Counted from the stretch's first letter, positions 1-9,055 are shown. The stretch is 64,000 nt of DNA from an uncultured Clostridia bacterium (GCA_934476075.1 CAKSNH010000001.1:62001-126000); one strand, 5' to 3'. Made by a program: numbers and translations. The notes: a model not told the origin generated them from the letters alone.

Positions 1-862
1 TTTCGGCGGCAGCCTTTTCAGCCGCTTCCTGTGCCGCAATCGCCGCCGCTAATTCATTTCTCGCCTGTTCCTCGTATTTTGCACTTTCTTCCTCAAACTT
101 TTCAAGTTCTGTAACTTCACTTTGCAGCTGATTTACAATCTTGTCACGCTCTGCCTGTTTTTCTTTTAAATCGGATTTTTTGTCAACAAGCATATCCTTT
201 GCCTCTTTTTGCTCTGCCTGTTCACTTTCAACCGCTTTTTTTGTATCTTCTATTTCAGACTTAGTATTAACATACTCCTGAATCATATTCTTATCATGCG
301 AAATTATATCCTGTATAATTGCTACACGAGTGAATAAGTCACTCAATCCCTTTGACTCAAAAATCATCTCCAAATATGATGTACTGCCGTTTTCGTACAT
401 GATTTTCATACGTTCTTTCAGTGTATCCTTTGAATCGTCTATTTTGTCTGACAATTCATCTATTTGTTTTGATTTTTCGTCAATTTCTTTTTGCTTATCG
501 TTGATTACATCATCAATGACATCAATATCGTCTTGAAGTGCCGTAAGCTGAATATCCAAATCATTTTTCTTTTCTACGGCGGAATTAAGTTCCGTCTGCT
601 TTTCTACTTTCTCTTTTATAGCCTCTTGTTTTTTCTTTGCATTTTCATTCAAAGCCTGTTTCAGTTCAGATATACTTTTTGCCGCACTTACATATTCATG
701 ACTGCTTGTCATCGAAAAAATCAATATAAACGACATTACAAATGCCGATATTTTTTTAATTTGCATGGAATTGCGTTTTATGCAATGACGAAAAATCAAA
801 AATGCTGCCTTAGTCTTCCGCCCGCAGGCGGTGCTTCTATCAGAAGCTTTTTTATAATTCAT
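1..862 (-). CDS. Secreted coiled-coil protein, probable N-terminal part of a murein hydrolase activator/M23-type peptidase (partial)
   Basis: An open minus-strand frame runs from ATG at 862 off the left edge of the window, giving about 287 residues without a stop. After a signal-peptide-like stretch (from the internal Met at 766: basic MQIKK, then a hydrophobic run ending near SAAKS) the protein is a long Lys/Glu/Gln-rich coiled coil. It follows ftsE-ftsX with a 15 nt gap. EnvC/PcsB/CwlO-type peptidoglycan hydrolases or their activators are typically encoded next to FtsEX and have this coiled coil before a catalytic domain; that domain would lie outside the window. The start at 862 has the sequence AGGAG 11 nt upstream; the Met at 766 would begin a normal signal peptide but has no clear ribosome binding site. 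The 32 residues between the two starts come from a hairpin-rich segment that looks inserted. Confidence 0.75.
   Translation of the reverse strand, partial: MNYKKASDRSTACGRKTKAAFLIFRHCIKRNSMQIKKISAFVMSFILIFSMTSSHEYVSAAKSISELKQALNENAKKKQEAIKEKVEKQTELNSAVEKKNDLDIQLTALQDDIDVIDDVINDKQKEIDEKSKQIDELSDKIDDSKDTLKERMKIMYENGSTSYLEMIFESKGLSDLFTRVAIIQDIISHDKNMIQEYVNTKSEIEDTKKAVESEQAEQKEAKDMLVDKKSDLKEKQAERDKIVNQLQSEVTELEKFEEESAKYEEQARNELAAAIAAQEAAEKAAAE
767..850. repeat. Hairpin-rich segment in the 5' end of the coiled-coil gene, possible small palindromic repeat insertion
   Basis: Three short inverted repeats sit side by side: CCGCC/GGCGG at 818-831, GCTTCT/AGAAGC at 833-847 and ATTGC/GCAAT at 770-786. 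They lie exactly between the ribosome binding site and the codon that would start a normal signal peptide, and they stay open in frame. No second copy was seen in this window, so its identity as a dispersed repeat is inference. Confidence 0.35.
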
Positions 863-876
863 AATCTTTTTCACTC

Positions 877-1764
877 CTAAACGTGCAAATGCTTTTTCAT
901 TGACATCATACTTCCCATCATACCGATAACTCCGCCCATAACCGCAAACATAATGCCAAGTATAATTGCGACAACACTGTACGGTATCATGGCAATCATT
1001 TCAAAACCCGCCGTTGTGACAAAGTTTTCGAGCATTAAATATCCCCATGATGTAAGTCCGAATGATACCGCCGCACCCAAAAGACCTATAATAATACCCT
1101 CTATAATGAACGGCACTTTTATAAATCCGTCGGTCGCACCGATATATTTCATGATATTTATTTCTTTTCGCCTGTTAAACACGGTAAGTTTTACAGTGTT
1201 TGAAATAATTACTACCGATACTATCAAAAGCAGTACCATAATTATTATACTGATTTTCTTCACCGTGCCGGAAATTGATATAATCGTATCAACCACACCT
1301 TGCTTGTTGACTACATGGTCCACATCTGCAAGCTGTTCCAGTTTCTCTGCGGTAGCATTCGACTGAGAAATGTCATTCAAACGAATTTTATATGAATCAC
1401 TGAACGGATTATCGTCCTCAAAGCCTGTCAGCTGTTCTTCCTTGCCCTCGAACATATCCTGTTTTGCATAGTTAAGCATATCTTCTTTTGTAAACAGTTC
1501 CGCCGATTTAACATTGCTCAGCGTCATAATTTCATCTTTTAACTGTCCAACACGTCTTTCGTCCGCATCTTTTTTTATAAACAGCTGCAATTCGCATTGT
1601 TCTTTCACTTGGTCTGTTATAAAATTAACGTTTAGAGTAATCAGTGTAAATATACCCAAGATTAAAAGACAGCTTGTTATTGTAAACAGCGACGCAACCG
1701 ACATAAATCCGTTACGGAATATATTTTTCATTGCCTGCGAAAAGAAGTATTTCGTATTGCTCAT
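877..1764 (-). CDS. ftsX: Cell division ABC transporter permease FtsX
   Basis: A 295-residue membrane protein of the usual FtsX length. Hydrophobic segments are at about 20-44, 170-194, 218-243 and 262-288, with an extracellular loop of about 125 residues between the first two, which is the FtsX topology. FtsX forms the membrane partner of FtsE and transmits ATP-driven conformational change to a periseptal peptidoglycan hydrolase. Its ATG overlaps the ftsE stop by 4 nt, so the two are translationally coupled. The next gene downstream encodes a secreted coiled-coil protein, a likely partner. Confidence 0.95.
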   Translation of the reverse strand: MSNTKYFFSQAMKNIFRNGFMSVASLFTITSCLLILGIFTLITLNVNFITDQVKEQCELQLFIKKDADERRVGQLKDEIMTLSNVKSAELFTKEDMLNYAKQDMFEGKEEQLTGFEDDNPFSDSYKIRLNDISQSNATAEKLEQLADVDHVVNKQGVVDTIISISGTVKKISIIIMVLLLIVSVVIISNTVKLTVFNRRKEINIMKYIGATDGFIKVPFIIEGIIIGLLGAAVSFGLTSWGYLMLENFVTTAGFEMIAMIPYSVVAIILGIMFAVMGGVIGMMGSMMSMKKHLHV

Positions 1765-2441
1765 GCCTGATAAACACCTCCCATTTCATCACGCACAATC
1801 TCACCGTCGGTAATCTCTACAACACGCTTTTTCATTGCATCGACTATATCCTGTGCATGAGTAGCCATAATAACCGTTGTCCCGTGCCTGTTGACGCTGT
1901 CGAAAATATCCATTATATCCATAGCAGTGTCGGGATTAAGATTACCCGTCGGCTCGTCCGCAATCAAAATTGACGGATTGTTTACCAAAGCTCTCGCCAA
2001 TGCAACTCTCTGCTGTTCTCCGCCCGAAAGCTGACGTGGAAACAATTTTGCTTTATAATTTAAACCTACTTGATTTAATACGATAGGAACTCTGCGTCTG
2101 ATGTCACGAATAGGTGCACCCACAATTTTCATTGCAAATTCTACATTTTCATAAACCGTTCTGTCGTCAAGCAGTCTGAAATCCTGAAAAACCACACCCA
2201 TTTTCCGGCGTAAATAAGGTATTTCCTTGTGCGTAAGCTGAGTTATGTCCTCTCCGTTTAAAAGAATTTGTCCCGATGTAACATTTTCCTCACGCATTAA
2301 TAATTTTGTAAGCGTTGTTTTTCCGGCACCGCTCGGACCTACCAAAAATACAAATTCACCGTTTTCGATAGTCAAATTTGCGTTTGAAAGTGCCTTAGTG
2401 CCGTTCTCATAAATTTTATTGACATCAATAAATTGAATCAT
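1761..2441 (-). CDS. ftsE: Cell division ATP-binding protein FtsE
   Basis: A 226-residue ABC ATPase. Visible motifs are Walker A GPSGAGKTT near residue 35, the ABC signature LSGGEQQR near residue 138 and Walker B LIADEPT shortly after. The short length without extra domains and the direct overlap with ftsX identify FtsE rather than a nutrient transporter ATPase. It is expected to act at the inner face of the membrane with FtsX in controlling cell wall hydrolysis at division or elongation. Confidence 0.95.
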   Translation of the reverse strand: MIQFIDVNKIYENGTKALSNANLTIENGEFVFLVGPSGAGKTTLTKLLMREENVTSGQILLNGEDITQLTHKEIPYLRRKMGVVFQDFRLLDDRTVYENVEFAMKIVGAPIRDIRRRVPIVLNQVGLNYKAKLFPRQLSGGEQQRVALARALVNNPSILIADEPTGNLNPDTAMDIMDIFDSVNRHGTTVIMATHAQDIVDAMKKRVVEITDGEIVRDEMGGVYQA

Positions 2442-2472
2442 TGGTTATATTTCTCCCGATAATAAAATTTAG

Positions 2473-2519
2473 GAAACCGCTGAAATTACACAGATAAAAT
2501 CCATGTCATCAGCGGTTTC
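2473..2519 (-). terminator. Hairpin between the PucR-type regulator and ftsE
   Basis: An 11 bp perfect inverted repeat (GAAACCGCTGA at 2473-2483 and its complement at 2509-2519) with a 25 nt loop lies between the regulator stop and ftsE. On the minus strand it is followed by an AT-rich but not pure T stretch, so it may be a weak intrinsic terminator separating the two transcription units. Confidence 0.5.
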
Positions 2520-2536
2520 ACAAATAGTGTTTTTAA

Positions 2537-3622
2537 TTATATTTTCATTGGATTTGACACCAAATACTTGTGTACCATCATAGCAACTTTAAATACAATC
2601 GCCTGGTCGAACTTACGAAGGTCAAGACCTGTAAGCTTATAAATCTTTTCCAAACGATATACAAGCGTATTTCTGTGTACAAACAGCTGTCTTGATGTTT
2701 CACTGACATTCAAGTCATTTTCAAAGAATTTGTTGATAGTAAGAATTGTTTCTTCGTCAAGACTTGTGATGTCACCTTTTTTGAATACTTCCTGCAAGAA
2801 CAACTCGCATAGCTTTATAGGCAACTGATAAATAAGTCTGCCGATACCTAGGCTGTCGTAATTCAATATACATTTTTCTTCTTCAAATACTTTTCCGACT
2901 TCAAGAGCAATTTGCGACTCTTTGTATGAAGTGTTAAGCTGATTTATATTTTCCGCCACACTGCCGACGCCGATAAGCACTTTAATCAATGCCTCCGTAT
3001 TAAGCATGGTAACGATTGAATCTGCCATTTCTTCAAGTTCTTTTGATGAAACAACCTCTTTCAGTTCTTTAATCAAAACCAGATTGTCTGCGTCAATGTT
3101 AATAACAAAATCTTTTTCTTTATCAGGGAACATATTGCTTATAACCTCAAACATTCCCTTTTCGCCCTTTTCCTGCATTTTGATATAGAATACGGCTCTC
3201 GGCGTATCAATATCAACATGAAGTTCCTTTGCTTTCTGATGCAAATCAAACGGCAGTAAGTTATCGAAAATAATATTCTGCATAAAGCTTGTCTTATCGT
3301 ATTTTTCATCATAATAATGACGTACATTCGATGCGGCAATAGCAATGGAACTGCAACAATATCTTGCTACATCATCAGTGCCTTCAACATAAACAATATA
3401 TTCAGGATGCGGTTTGTTTGTAATCACCTTTACTGTATATCCATGCTTAAAGAATATCTTATCATTGCTGGTGATAGAATAAAGCATATCGTCAATCAAT
3501 TCGGCACTCGGCTCTGCACCGTTAGAGGCTAAAATCAAACCTTGTGAATCTGCAATACCAAATCTTTTTGGGAACACCTCCGCTAATTGTCCGACAATGC
3601 TTTGAAATACTTTACTTATCAT
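2537..3622 (-). CDS. PucR/CdaR-family transcriptional regulator
   Basis: A 361-residue protein whose C-terminal 60 residues match the PucR-type helix-turn-helix: NVSETSRQLFVHRNTLVYRL followed by the KIYKLTGLDLR stretch. The N-terminal half carries a sensor-like segment similar to sugar diacid regulators (residues about 1-110). This family activates genes for carbohydrate acid or purine use and often senses small molecules. The start at 3622 has a strong AAGGAGGG ribosome site 8 nt upstream. It is divergent from the glucokinase gene across a 307 bp intergenic region. The regulated genes cannot be told from the sequence; glcK is one candidate. Confidence 0.8.
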   Translation of the reverse strand: MISKVFQSIVGQLAEVFPKRFGIADSQGLILASNGAEPSAELIDDMLYSITSNDKIFFKHGYTVKVITNKPHPEYIVYVEGTDDVARYCCSSIAIAASNVRHYYDEKYDKTSFMQNIIFDNLLPFDLHQKAKELHVDIDTPRAVFYIKMQEKGEKGMFEVISNMFPDKEKDFVINIDADNLVLIKELKEVVSSKELEEMADSIVTMLNTEALIKVLIGVGSVAENINQLNTSYKESQIALEVGKVFEEEKCILNYDSLGIGRLIYQLPIKLCELFLQEVFKKGDITSLDEETILTINKFFENDLNVSETSRQLFVHRNTLVYRLEKIYKLTGLDLRKFDQAIVFKVAMMVHKYLVSNPMKI

Positions 3623-3702
3623 AAGTATAACCCTCCTTATTTGTTATGTATACTGTAAATATACATTAATCTGCTCAATCATAAAATATCTATATACTAT
3701 AT

Positions 3703-3731
3703 ATAATAAACTTTTATACATAATTTTGCAA
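3703..3731 (-). promoter_or_regulatory. Putative sigma-70 promoter of the PucR-type regulator
   Basis: On the minus strand a TTGCAA box and a TATTAT box are separated by 17 nt, about 80 nt upstream of the start codon. The rest of the 3623-3929 intergenic region is very AT-rich and holds the divergent glucokinase promoter; nothing else was recognised in it. Confidence 0.5.
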
Positions 3732-3868
3732 CAAAAATTGTGAAATTTTATTAATTTTTTTTATTTTTCTTTTAAAACCAAAACAATTATTCTTAAAATT
3801 ACCTTAATATGTTATTGTTTTGTATATATTTCACAAAAAAATTTCAATAAATATCCATATCAATTTAG

Positions 3869-3897
3869 TTGACATAACAATACAGTGATGATAAAAT
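3869..3897 (+). promoter_or_regulatory. Sigma-70 promoter of the glucokinase gene
   Basis: A perfect TTGACA box at 3869 and TAAAAT at 3892 are 17 nt apart, 33 nt upstream of the glucokinase ATG. The fit to consensus is close, which suggests strong constitutive transcription. Confidence 0.8.
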
Positions 3898-3929
3898 TAT
3901 AACAATAACTGAAAAAGAGGTTTTGACAT

Positions 3930-4862
3930 ATGAAATATTGTTTTGGTATAGATATAGGCGGCACAACCGTTAAAATCGGTCTGTTTGATGAAACGGGGAA
4001 TTTGCACGAGAAATGGGAGATTCCAACACGAGTTGATACGGCAGAAGATAAAATCTTTCCCGACATTGCAAATGCTGTAAATTCAAAAATATCCGAAAAA
4101 AATATTGATAAATCGGACATTATAGGTTTGGGTATCGGTGTACCCGCTCCCGTTTGCGATGACGGATTTGTCCGACAGTCTGCCAATCTTGGAATTAAAA
4201 ATGTAAATGTTGCAGAACGCATGAACGAATTGACCGGATTTAAAATAAAGGTCGGCAATGACGCAAATGTAGCCGCATTGGGCGAAATGTGGAAAGGGAG
4301 CGGAAAAGGCACGAAAAATCTTGTTATGGTAACACTCGGTACGGGCGTGGGCGGCGGTATTGTCATAGACGGCAATATTTTTGCCGGAACAAACGGTGCA
4401 ACGGGTGAAATCGGACATATGTGCGTAAATCCAACCGAAACGGATACCTGTGGCTGCGGCAAGCATGGCTGTCTGGAACAATATTCGTCAGCTACGGGTA
4501 TTGTGCGTTTGGCAAAACATGAGCTGCAAAATAACGATACAGAAACTGTATTGAACATTGATACCGTCACTGCAAAAGATGTATTTGACGCTGCGAAAAA
4601 CGGAGATGTTGCAGCAGTTAAAACAGCCGAAAAATTCGGTATGTATCTGGGACTTGCACTTGCTAATACCGCCGTATTGGCAGACCCCGAAATATTTGTT
4701 CTCGGCGGAGGTGTGTCAAACGCAGGCGAAATTTTGATTGAATACATAAAAAAATATTATGATAAATACTCATTCTTTGCAAATAAAAATGTAAAATTCT
4801 CAATATCCAAACTCGGCAATGACGCCGGTATTTACGGCTCGGCAAAATTAATTTTAGGATAA
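3930..4862 (+). CDS. glcK: ROK-family glucokinase
   Basis: A 310-residue ROK kinase. The N-terminal phosphate-binding loop DIGGTTVKIG is at residue 6, followed by GNDAN, the GTGVGGG loop, and the ROK zinc-binding segment CGCGKHGCLE preceded by EIGH, which carries catalytic and metal ligands. These kinases phosphorylate glucose to glucose-6-phosphate in Firmicutes, where much sugar enters without a PTS. It is the only plus-strand gene in the first 32 kb, stands alone with its own promoter, and ends in a hairpin terminator shared with the convergent hydrolase. Other ROK members use fructose, allose or N-acetylmannosamine, so the exact sugar is inferred. Confidence 0.9.
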   Translation: MKYCFGIDIGGTTVKIGLFDETGNLHEKWEIPTRVDTAEDKIFPDIANAVNSKISEKNIDKSDIIGLGIGVPAPVCDDGFVRQSANLGIKNVNVAERMNELTGFKIKVGNDANVAALGEMWKGSGKGTKNLVMVTLGTGVGGGIVIDGNIFAGTNGATGEIGHMCVNPTETDTCGCGKHGCLEQYSSATGIVRLAKHELQNNDTETVLNIDTVTAKDVFDAAKNGDVAAVKTAEKFGMYLGLALANTAVLADPEIFVLGGGVSNAGEILIEYIKKYYDKYSFFANKNVKFSISKLGNDAGIYGSAKLILG

Positions 4863-4868
4863 TATAAA

Positions 4869-4901
4869 AGGCAGTCACTTCACAATGACTGCCTATATTT
4901 T
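4869..4901. terminator. Bidirectional terminator between glcK and the convergent hydrolase
   Basis: A 9 bp stem AGGCAGTCA/TGACTGCCT with an 8 nt loop lies 7 nt after the glcK stop. AT-rich tracts flank it on both sides, so it can terminate transcripts from either direction. Confidence 0.8.
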
Positions 4902-5503
4902 TACATATTTTTCTCAATCCATTTATCGAGAAAAGCCATTTGCTCATCTGTATGAAACCAATGTTCTCCGTCTTTCATAACGGTTAAACCTGCATTATTA
5001 TCTTTTGCAAACTCTGTAATTGTTTCAATAGATGTCAAATTATCGTGCTCACCGTATAATATCACCGTCGGCACATTCCATGTTATAGGATTGTTTCGGG
5101 CATACTCCAAATACTCCCATGACAAATCTTCCCCGAAATCGGTTTTTATAATTCTCTTTTCCCTTAACAATTCTTCCGACACATTTGCCCATATCATCAT
5201 ATCCGATATTAGCTTTTCCATATTTACAATAGGCGATATGAAAAATGCACATTTAATCTGTTTTTCGGATAATACATTCATTGCAAAATACGCACCGATA
5301 CTGTTTGCAATAAGGATAATATTATCATATTTTTGTGTTAATTCTGCAATATCGGACTGTACTTCCGCTCTAAATTCCCACGGAGTTGCTGACTTATAAT
5401 CTAAGCCGATAACATCACAATCCGGAAATAACGGCTTATAGTGTTCTGCCTCGGATATATTGCCGCCCTTTCCGTGAATATAAATAACAGCATTTTTATT
5501 CAT
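4901..5503 (-). CDS. Small alpha/beta hydrolase
   Basis: A 200-residue serine hydrolase fold. HGKGG near residue 11 suits the oxyanion turn, ANSIGA near residue 67 is the nucleophile elbow (first Gly replaced by Ala-Asn), YGEHDN carries the likely acid, and GEHWFH near the end the likely catalytic His. It resembles small cytosolic RBBP9/YdeN-like hydrolases of unknown substrate. It is the last gene of the murD-led cluster and is convergent with glcK. No signal peptide is seen. Substrate unknown. Confidence 0.75.
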   Translation of the reverse strand: MNKNAVIYIHGKGGNISEAEHYKPLFPDCDVIGLDYKSATPWEFRAEVQSDIAELTQKYDNIILIANSIGAYFAMNVLSEKQIKCAFFISPIVNMEKLISDMMIWANVSEELLREKRIIKTDFGEDLSWEYLEYARNNPITWNVPTVILYGEHDNLTSIETITEFAKDNNAGLTVMKDGEHWFHTDEQMAFLDKWIEKNM

Positions 5504-5525
5504 TATATTTCACCTTAATTTTCTC

Positions 5526-6011
5526 TTACAGTACATGATAAAACAGAATTATGTCCTCATAACTGCCGTCTTTCATTAAAAATCCGCTCGGAACTTTACC
5601 AAGCCGGACAAACCCAAGCTTGTCATATAATTTAATCGCACTGTGATTTGTCGCAACAACCGCATTAAACTGTAAAACCTTAAATCCTAATTCCCTGCCC
5701 TTTGCAAGACAATGTTTCACAAGTTCCTCGCCGATTTTCTTCCCACGCATAGTCGATTTAACCGCATAGCTTGCATTGGACAAATGACCGCATCTGCCTA
5801 TATTGTTCGGGTGCAGAATATATAGTCCGACAACCTCACCGTCATATTCGGCAACGGCGGAAAAACTCTGTCCTGCAAAAAATTCCTTTGTGTTGTCCTT
5901 TGTAAGTTCATCAATCTGCGGAAAAGCGACCGCATCTCTCACAACTTCATTCCAAATTTCACGCATAGAGGACAAATCATTATCATTAAATTCACGAATA
6001 ACCAAACTCAT
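5526..6011 (-). CDS. GNAT-family N-acetyltransferase
   Basis: A 161-residue acetyltransferase. The start was set at 6011 (MSLVIREF) because GGGGA lies 7 nt upstream; a longer reading would extend into the neighbouring M42 gene. The acetyl-CoA binding motif A is seen as MRGKKIGEELVKH, followed by the motif B region KLGFVRLGKVP. The overall order resembles phosphinothricin/amino-acid acetyltransferases, but substrate cannot be assigned. It sits 16 nt downstream of the third M42 aminopeptidase of the cluster. Confidence 0.85.
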   Translation of the reverse strand: MSLVIREFNDNDLSSMREIWNEVVRDAVAFPQIDELTKDNTKEFFAGQSFSAVAEYDGEVVGLYILHPNNIGRCGHLSNASYAVKSTMRGKKIGEELVKHCLAKGRELGFKVLQFNAVVATNHSAIKLYDKLGFVRLGKVPSGFLMKDGSYEDIILFYHVL

Positions 6012-6027
6012 TTTTATGTCCCCAATC

Positions 6028-7008
6028 TTAAAGTGCCTTTTCGGAAATTTTAACCAATAAATCAATGCAAGCTTTTATGTCCCCCATATCAGCCGTTTCC
6101 GACGGAGAATGAATATATCTTGTAGGAATTGACAAACCGCCTGTCGGTATACCCTCACGAGTAGTATGGATAGCACCCGCATCTGTACCGCCGCAGTTCA
6201 TAATTTCAAGCTGATACGGAATATTGTTTTCCTTTGCTGTTTCAATCATCAAAGTACGCACTTCACTGTGGCATAAAACGGAACTGTCTTTTATTTTAAC
6301 AGCAGCACCCTTGCCCATCTTAACCGCCATTCTTTCACATTCGGGAGTATCGCCCGTATCGGTTACATCAACCGCAACAGCCATATCGGGATTTACACCG
6401 TAAGCCGCCGTCCTTGCTCCACGCAAACCCACTTCCTCCTGTACGGTAAATACAAAGTATAGGTCATTTGATGTGTCGGCAATCTGTTTTGCGGTTTCAA
6501 TCAAAACATAGCAGCCTGCCCTGTTGTCAAGTGCCTTTGAAATAACTGTGTCACCCATAAAATATGTGTCCCCGATAAACATAGCCGTATCACCGATAGA
6601 CACCTTGCTCTCGGCATCTTTCTTATCCTTTGCACCGATGTCGATATAAAGTTTTGAAATTGTCGGAGATTTTTTGAAATTTTCCTCCTCACTGCCGATT
6701 ACGCCGACAGTACCGTTTGCAAACTGCACTTTGTTATAAACCAAATCCTTGTTGTTCAAACCGCCCACATTCCCGAAACGCAAAAATCCGTTATCATCAA
6801 TAAACGTAACTATAATACCGATTTCGTCCATATGTGCGGCATACATGATTTTCTTTCCGTCACCTTTTTTATGTGCAATCAGATTGCCTAATGCGTCAAC
6901 TCTGATTTCATCAACATACGGTTTTATTTCATTTTCAATAAGTTCGCAGATTGCATTTTCATTTCCAGACACACTGTTGCACTGTGTCAATTTTTTTAGT
7001 AATTCCAT
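6028..7008 (-). CDS. M42-family metallo-aminopeptidase (third in operon order)
   Basis: A 326-residue co-catalytic zinc peptidase. The metal and catalytic residues expected for M42 are visible: AAHMDEIG, ALDNRAG, QEEVGLRG with the Glu-Glu pair, the VDVTD acid and RYIHSPSE. M42 enzymes form large tetrahedral cytosolic complexes that trim peptides from the N terminus; some members are annotated as endoglucanases, which is probably wrong. Its ATG overlaps the stop of the preceding M42 gene by 1 nt (TAATG). GGAGG lies 10 nt upstream. Confidence 0.92.
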   Translation of the reverse strand: MELLKKLTQCNSVSGNENAICELIENEIKPYVDEIRVDALGNLIAHKKGDGKKIMYAAHMDEIGIIVTFIDDNGFLRFGNVGGLNNKDLVYNKVQFANGTVGVIGSEEENFKKSPTISKLYIDIGAKDKKDAESKVSIGDTAMFIGDTYFMGDTVISKALDNRAGCYVLIETAKQIADTSNDLYFVFTVQEEVGLRGARTAAYGVNPDMAVAVDVTDTGDTPECERMAVKMGKGAAVKIKDSSVLCHSEVRTLMIETAKENNIPYQLEIMNCGGTDAGAIHTTREGIPTGGLSIPTRYIHSPSETADMGDIKACIDLLVKISEKAL

Positions 7009-8024
7009 TATATTAAATCCTCCGCATTCTCAATAAATAATTCCACTAAATCGTGCATTGCTTTCATATCCGACTTTGCAATAATTCCGGCAGGCGAATG
7101 TAAATATCTGCACGGCACTGATAACGAGGCTGTTTTTACGCCCTCTGTCGAAATATATATCGCACCGGCATCGTTACCGCCCATAGTAGTTCTTTTGTAC
7201 TGAACAGGGATATTGGCTTTCTCGGCACTGTCATACAGCCACTTGTAATAATCTTTGTTTACAATGCTCGACCTGTCCATAAAACTTACAACCACGCCGC
7301 CGCCCAAAGTTGTGGCATATTCGTGCTCCTTAGAACCGAATACGTCCGAACAAGTGGTACTTTCAAGCACCAATGCAATATCGGGTTTTATTCTGTTTGC
7401 GGCAATCTGTGCACCTCTCAGACCAACTTCCTCCTGAACCAAAAAACACACATATCTATCGTATTTACACTCATTTTTCAGTGTTTCAACCAATACAGTA
7501 CAGCCAACTCTGTCATCAAGTGCCTTTGCCTTGATTTTTCCGCTGCCTATCTCGGCATACTCCGTATCAAACGTTGCATAATCACCCAATTTGACTTTTT
7601 TTAATGCGTCATCTTTGCTTGTCGCACCTATATCGATAAATAAATCCTTTATTTCAGGAACATTCTTTCTCTCGCTCGGCTTTTGCAAATGTATTGCTTT
7701 CATACCGATTATTCCGGCAACCTTTTTATCGCCTATACGCACCTTTTTGGATATAATAACCCTTGTATCGATTCCGCCGACGGTGTCAAAACGCAGATAG
7801 CCTTTATCGGTAACTCCCGTTATAATAAATCCCACCTCGTCCATATGTGCCGACATCATAATTTTTTTATCCGAAGACTTGCCCTTTTTATATGCAATCA
7901 GATTTCCCATTGTGTCCACTTTCATTTCATCGGCAAAATCCGCAATTTCGGACATTATTATATCTCTTACAGCCTTCTCATTTCCGCTGACTGCATTAGT
8001 TTCACATAACTTTTTTAATAACAT
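7008..8024 (-). CDS. M42-family metallo-aminopeptidase (second in operon order)
   Basis: A 338-residue M42 peptidase with SAHMDEVG, ALDDRVG, QEEVGLRG and RYLHSPAG. The third zinc-ligand position has Glu (VLEST) where its two neighbours have Asp (VDVTD, IDVCH). GGAGG lies 7 nt before ATG at 8024; an ATG 6 nt earlier is too close to the ribosome site. It overlaps the upstream M42 gene by 10 nt and the downstream one by 1 nt. The paralogues are clearly diverged, so they may differ in residue preference and could assemble into mixed complexes. Confidence 0.92.
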   Translation of the reverse strand: MLLKKLCETNAVSGNEKAVRDIIMSEIADFADEMKVDTMGNLIAYKKGKSSDKKIMMSAHMDEVGFIITGVTDKGYLRFDTVGGIDTRVIISKKVRIGDKKVAGIIGMKAIHLQKPSERKNVPEIKDLFIDIGATSKDDALKKVKLGDYATFDTEYAEIGSGKIKAKALDDRVGCTVLVETLKNECKYDRYVCFLVQEEVGLRGAQIAANRIKPDIALVLESTTCSDVFGSKEHEYATTLGGGVVVSFMDRSSIVNKDYYKWLYDSAEKANIPVQYKRTTMGGNDAGAIYISTEGVKTASLSVPCRYLHSPAGIIAKSDMKAMHDLVELFIENAEDLI

Positions 8025-9055
8025 AGCCATTCCTCCATATTAGCGTCTATATCCTGAATAAAGAATGTCAAAAGTGACGATACCGCTTTCACATCAGCCA
8101 AATCCAGCGTTTCCACAGATGTGTGCATATATTTAAGCGGAATGGATATAACCGCCGTAGGAACACCTGTTCGTGAAACTTGCATTACCCAGCCGTCAGT
8201 GCCCGTATTTCCGCCGCACACGTCAAGTTCCGTTTTTATATTATACTTTTTAGCCGTATCTTCAAGACGTTTTTGCAGCTGCGGCTGTATATTCGGTCCT
8301 GCCGACAATATCGCACCTGAGCCAAGCTCAAACGCATTATATGAATTGTCGGGAGTGATACCGTGACACACGTCAATCGCAACGGCAATATCAGGCTCTA
8401 TTTCATATGTCGCAACCTTTGCACCACGGCAGCCGACTTCCTCCTGTACCGCAGCAACCGCATATACATCGACTTCAAGCTTTATTCTTTCAAGCGATTT
8501 CATAATATCAATCAAAGCGGCGACACTTGCTCTGTCGTCCAAAGTCTTTCCACTGAACTGATTTTCGCCCAATTTTCCGACAGACTGAGCAATCGTCACA
8601 CTGTCGCCCACCGATACAATTTTTGAAACCTCGTCATAATCCATGCCCACGTCAATAGCCATATCCTTAATAGACGCACTGTGCTTTGCCTCATCGGGAG
8701 CTTGTAGGTGCGGCGGCTTTGCACCGATTACGCCTGTCAAATCCTGCTTGCCATGCACTACCACTTCAAGTGCCGGCAAAATTCTCGGGTCTACACCGCC
8801 GATATTGACAAACGTCAAAAATCCGTTCTCATCAATATCACTTACCATCAAACCGATTTCATCGCAGTGAGCCTCAATCATAACCTTGCGTGCATTAGGC
8901 TTACCGCAGCGTTTTACAGCTATAACATTGTTCAATTTGTCACTGTACACTTCATCTGCATACGGTGCAAATTTCTCTTTTATTCTATCGGTAAGTCTGT
9001 ATTCAAATCCGGATAAGCCACGCAAATCACTTAATTCCTTTATCAAACTTTCCAT
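8015..9055 (-). CDS. M42-family metallo-aminopeptidase (first in operon order)
   Basis: A 346-residue M42 peptidase with EAHCDEIG, TLDDRAS, QEEVGCRG, IDVCHG and KYMHTSVE. It is the most divergent of the three tandem copies: the HMDE motif of the other two is HCDE here. It follows murD by 18 nt and is probably cotranscribed with it. Expected to act in the cytosol on short peptides released by proteases or taken up from outside. Confidence 0.92.
   Translation of the reverse strand: MESLIKELSDLRGLSGFEYRLTDRIKEKFAPYADEVYSDKLNNVIAVKRCGKPNARKVMIEAHCDEIGLMVSDIDENGFLTFVNIGGVDPRILPALEVVVHGKQDLTGVIGAKPPHLQAPDEAKHSASIKDMAIDVGMDYDEVSKIVSVGDSVTIAQSVGKLGENQFSGKTLDDRASVAALIDIMKSLERIKLEVDVYAVAAVQEEVGCRGAKVATYEIEPDIAVAIDVCHGITPDNSYNAFELGSGAILSAGPNIQPQLQKRLEDTAKKYNIKTELDVCGGNTGTDGWVMQVSRTGVPTAVISIPLKYMHTSVETLDLADVKAVSSLLTFFIQDIDANMEEWLCY

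Noticed and set aside
3860..4747. A 295-codon open frame antisense to glcK.
   Set aside because: It mirrors the glucokinase gene, is rich in Ser/Pro/Ala in the way of reverse-complement shadows, and has no ribosome site or known domain.
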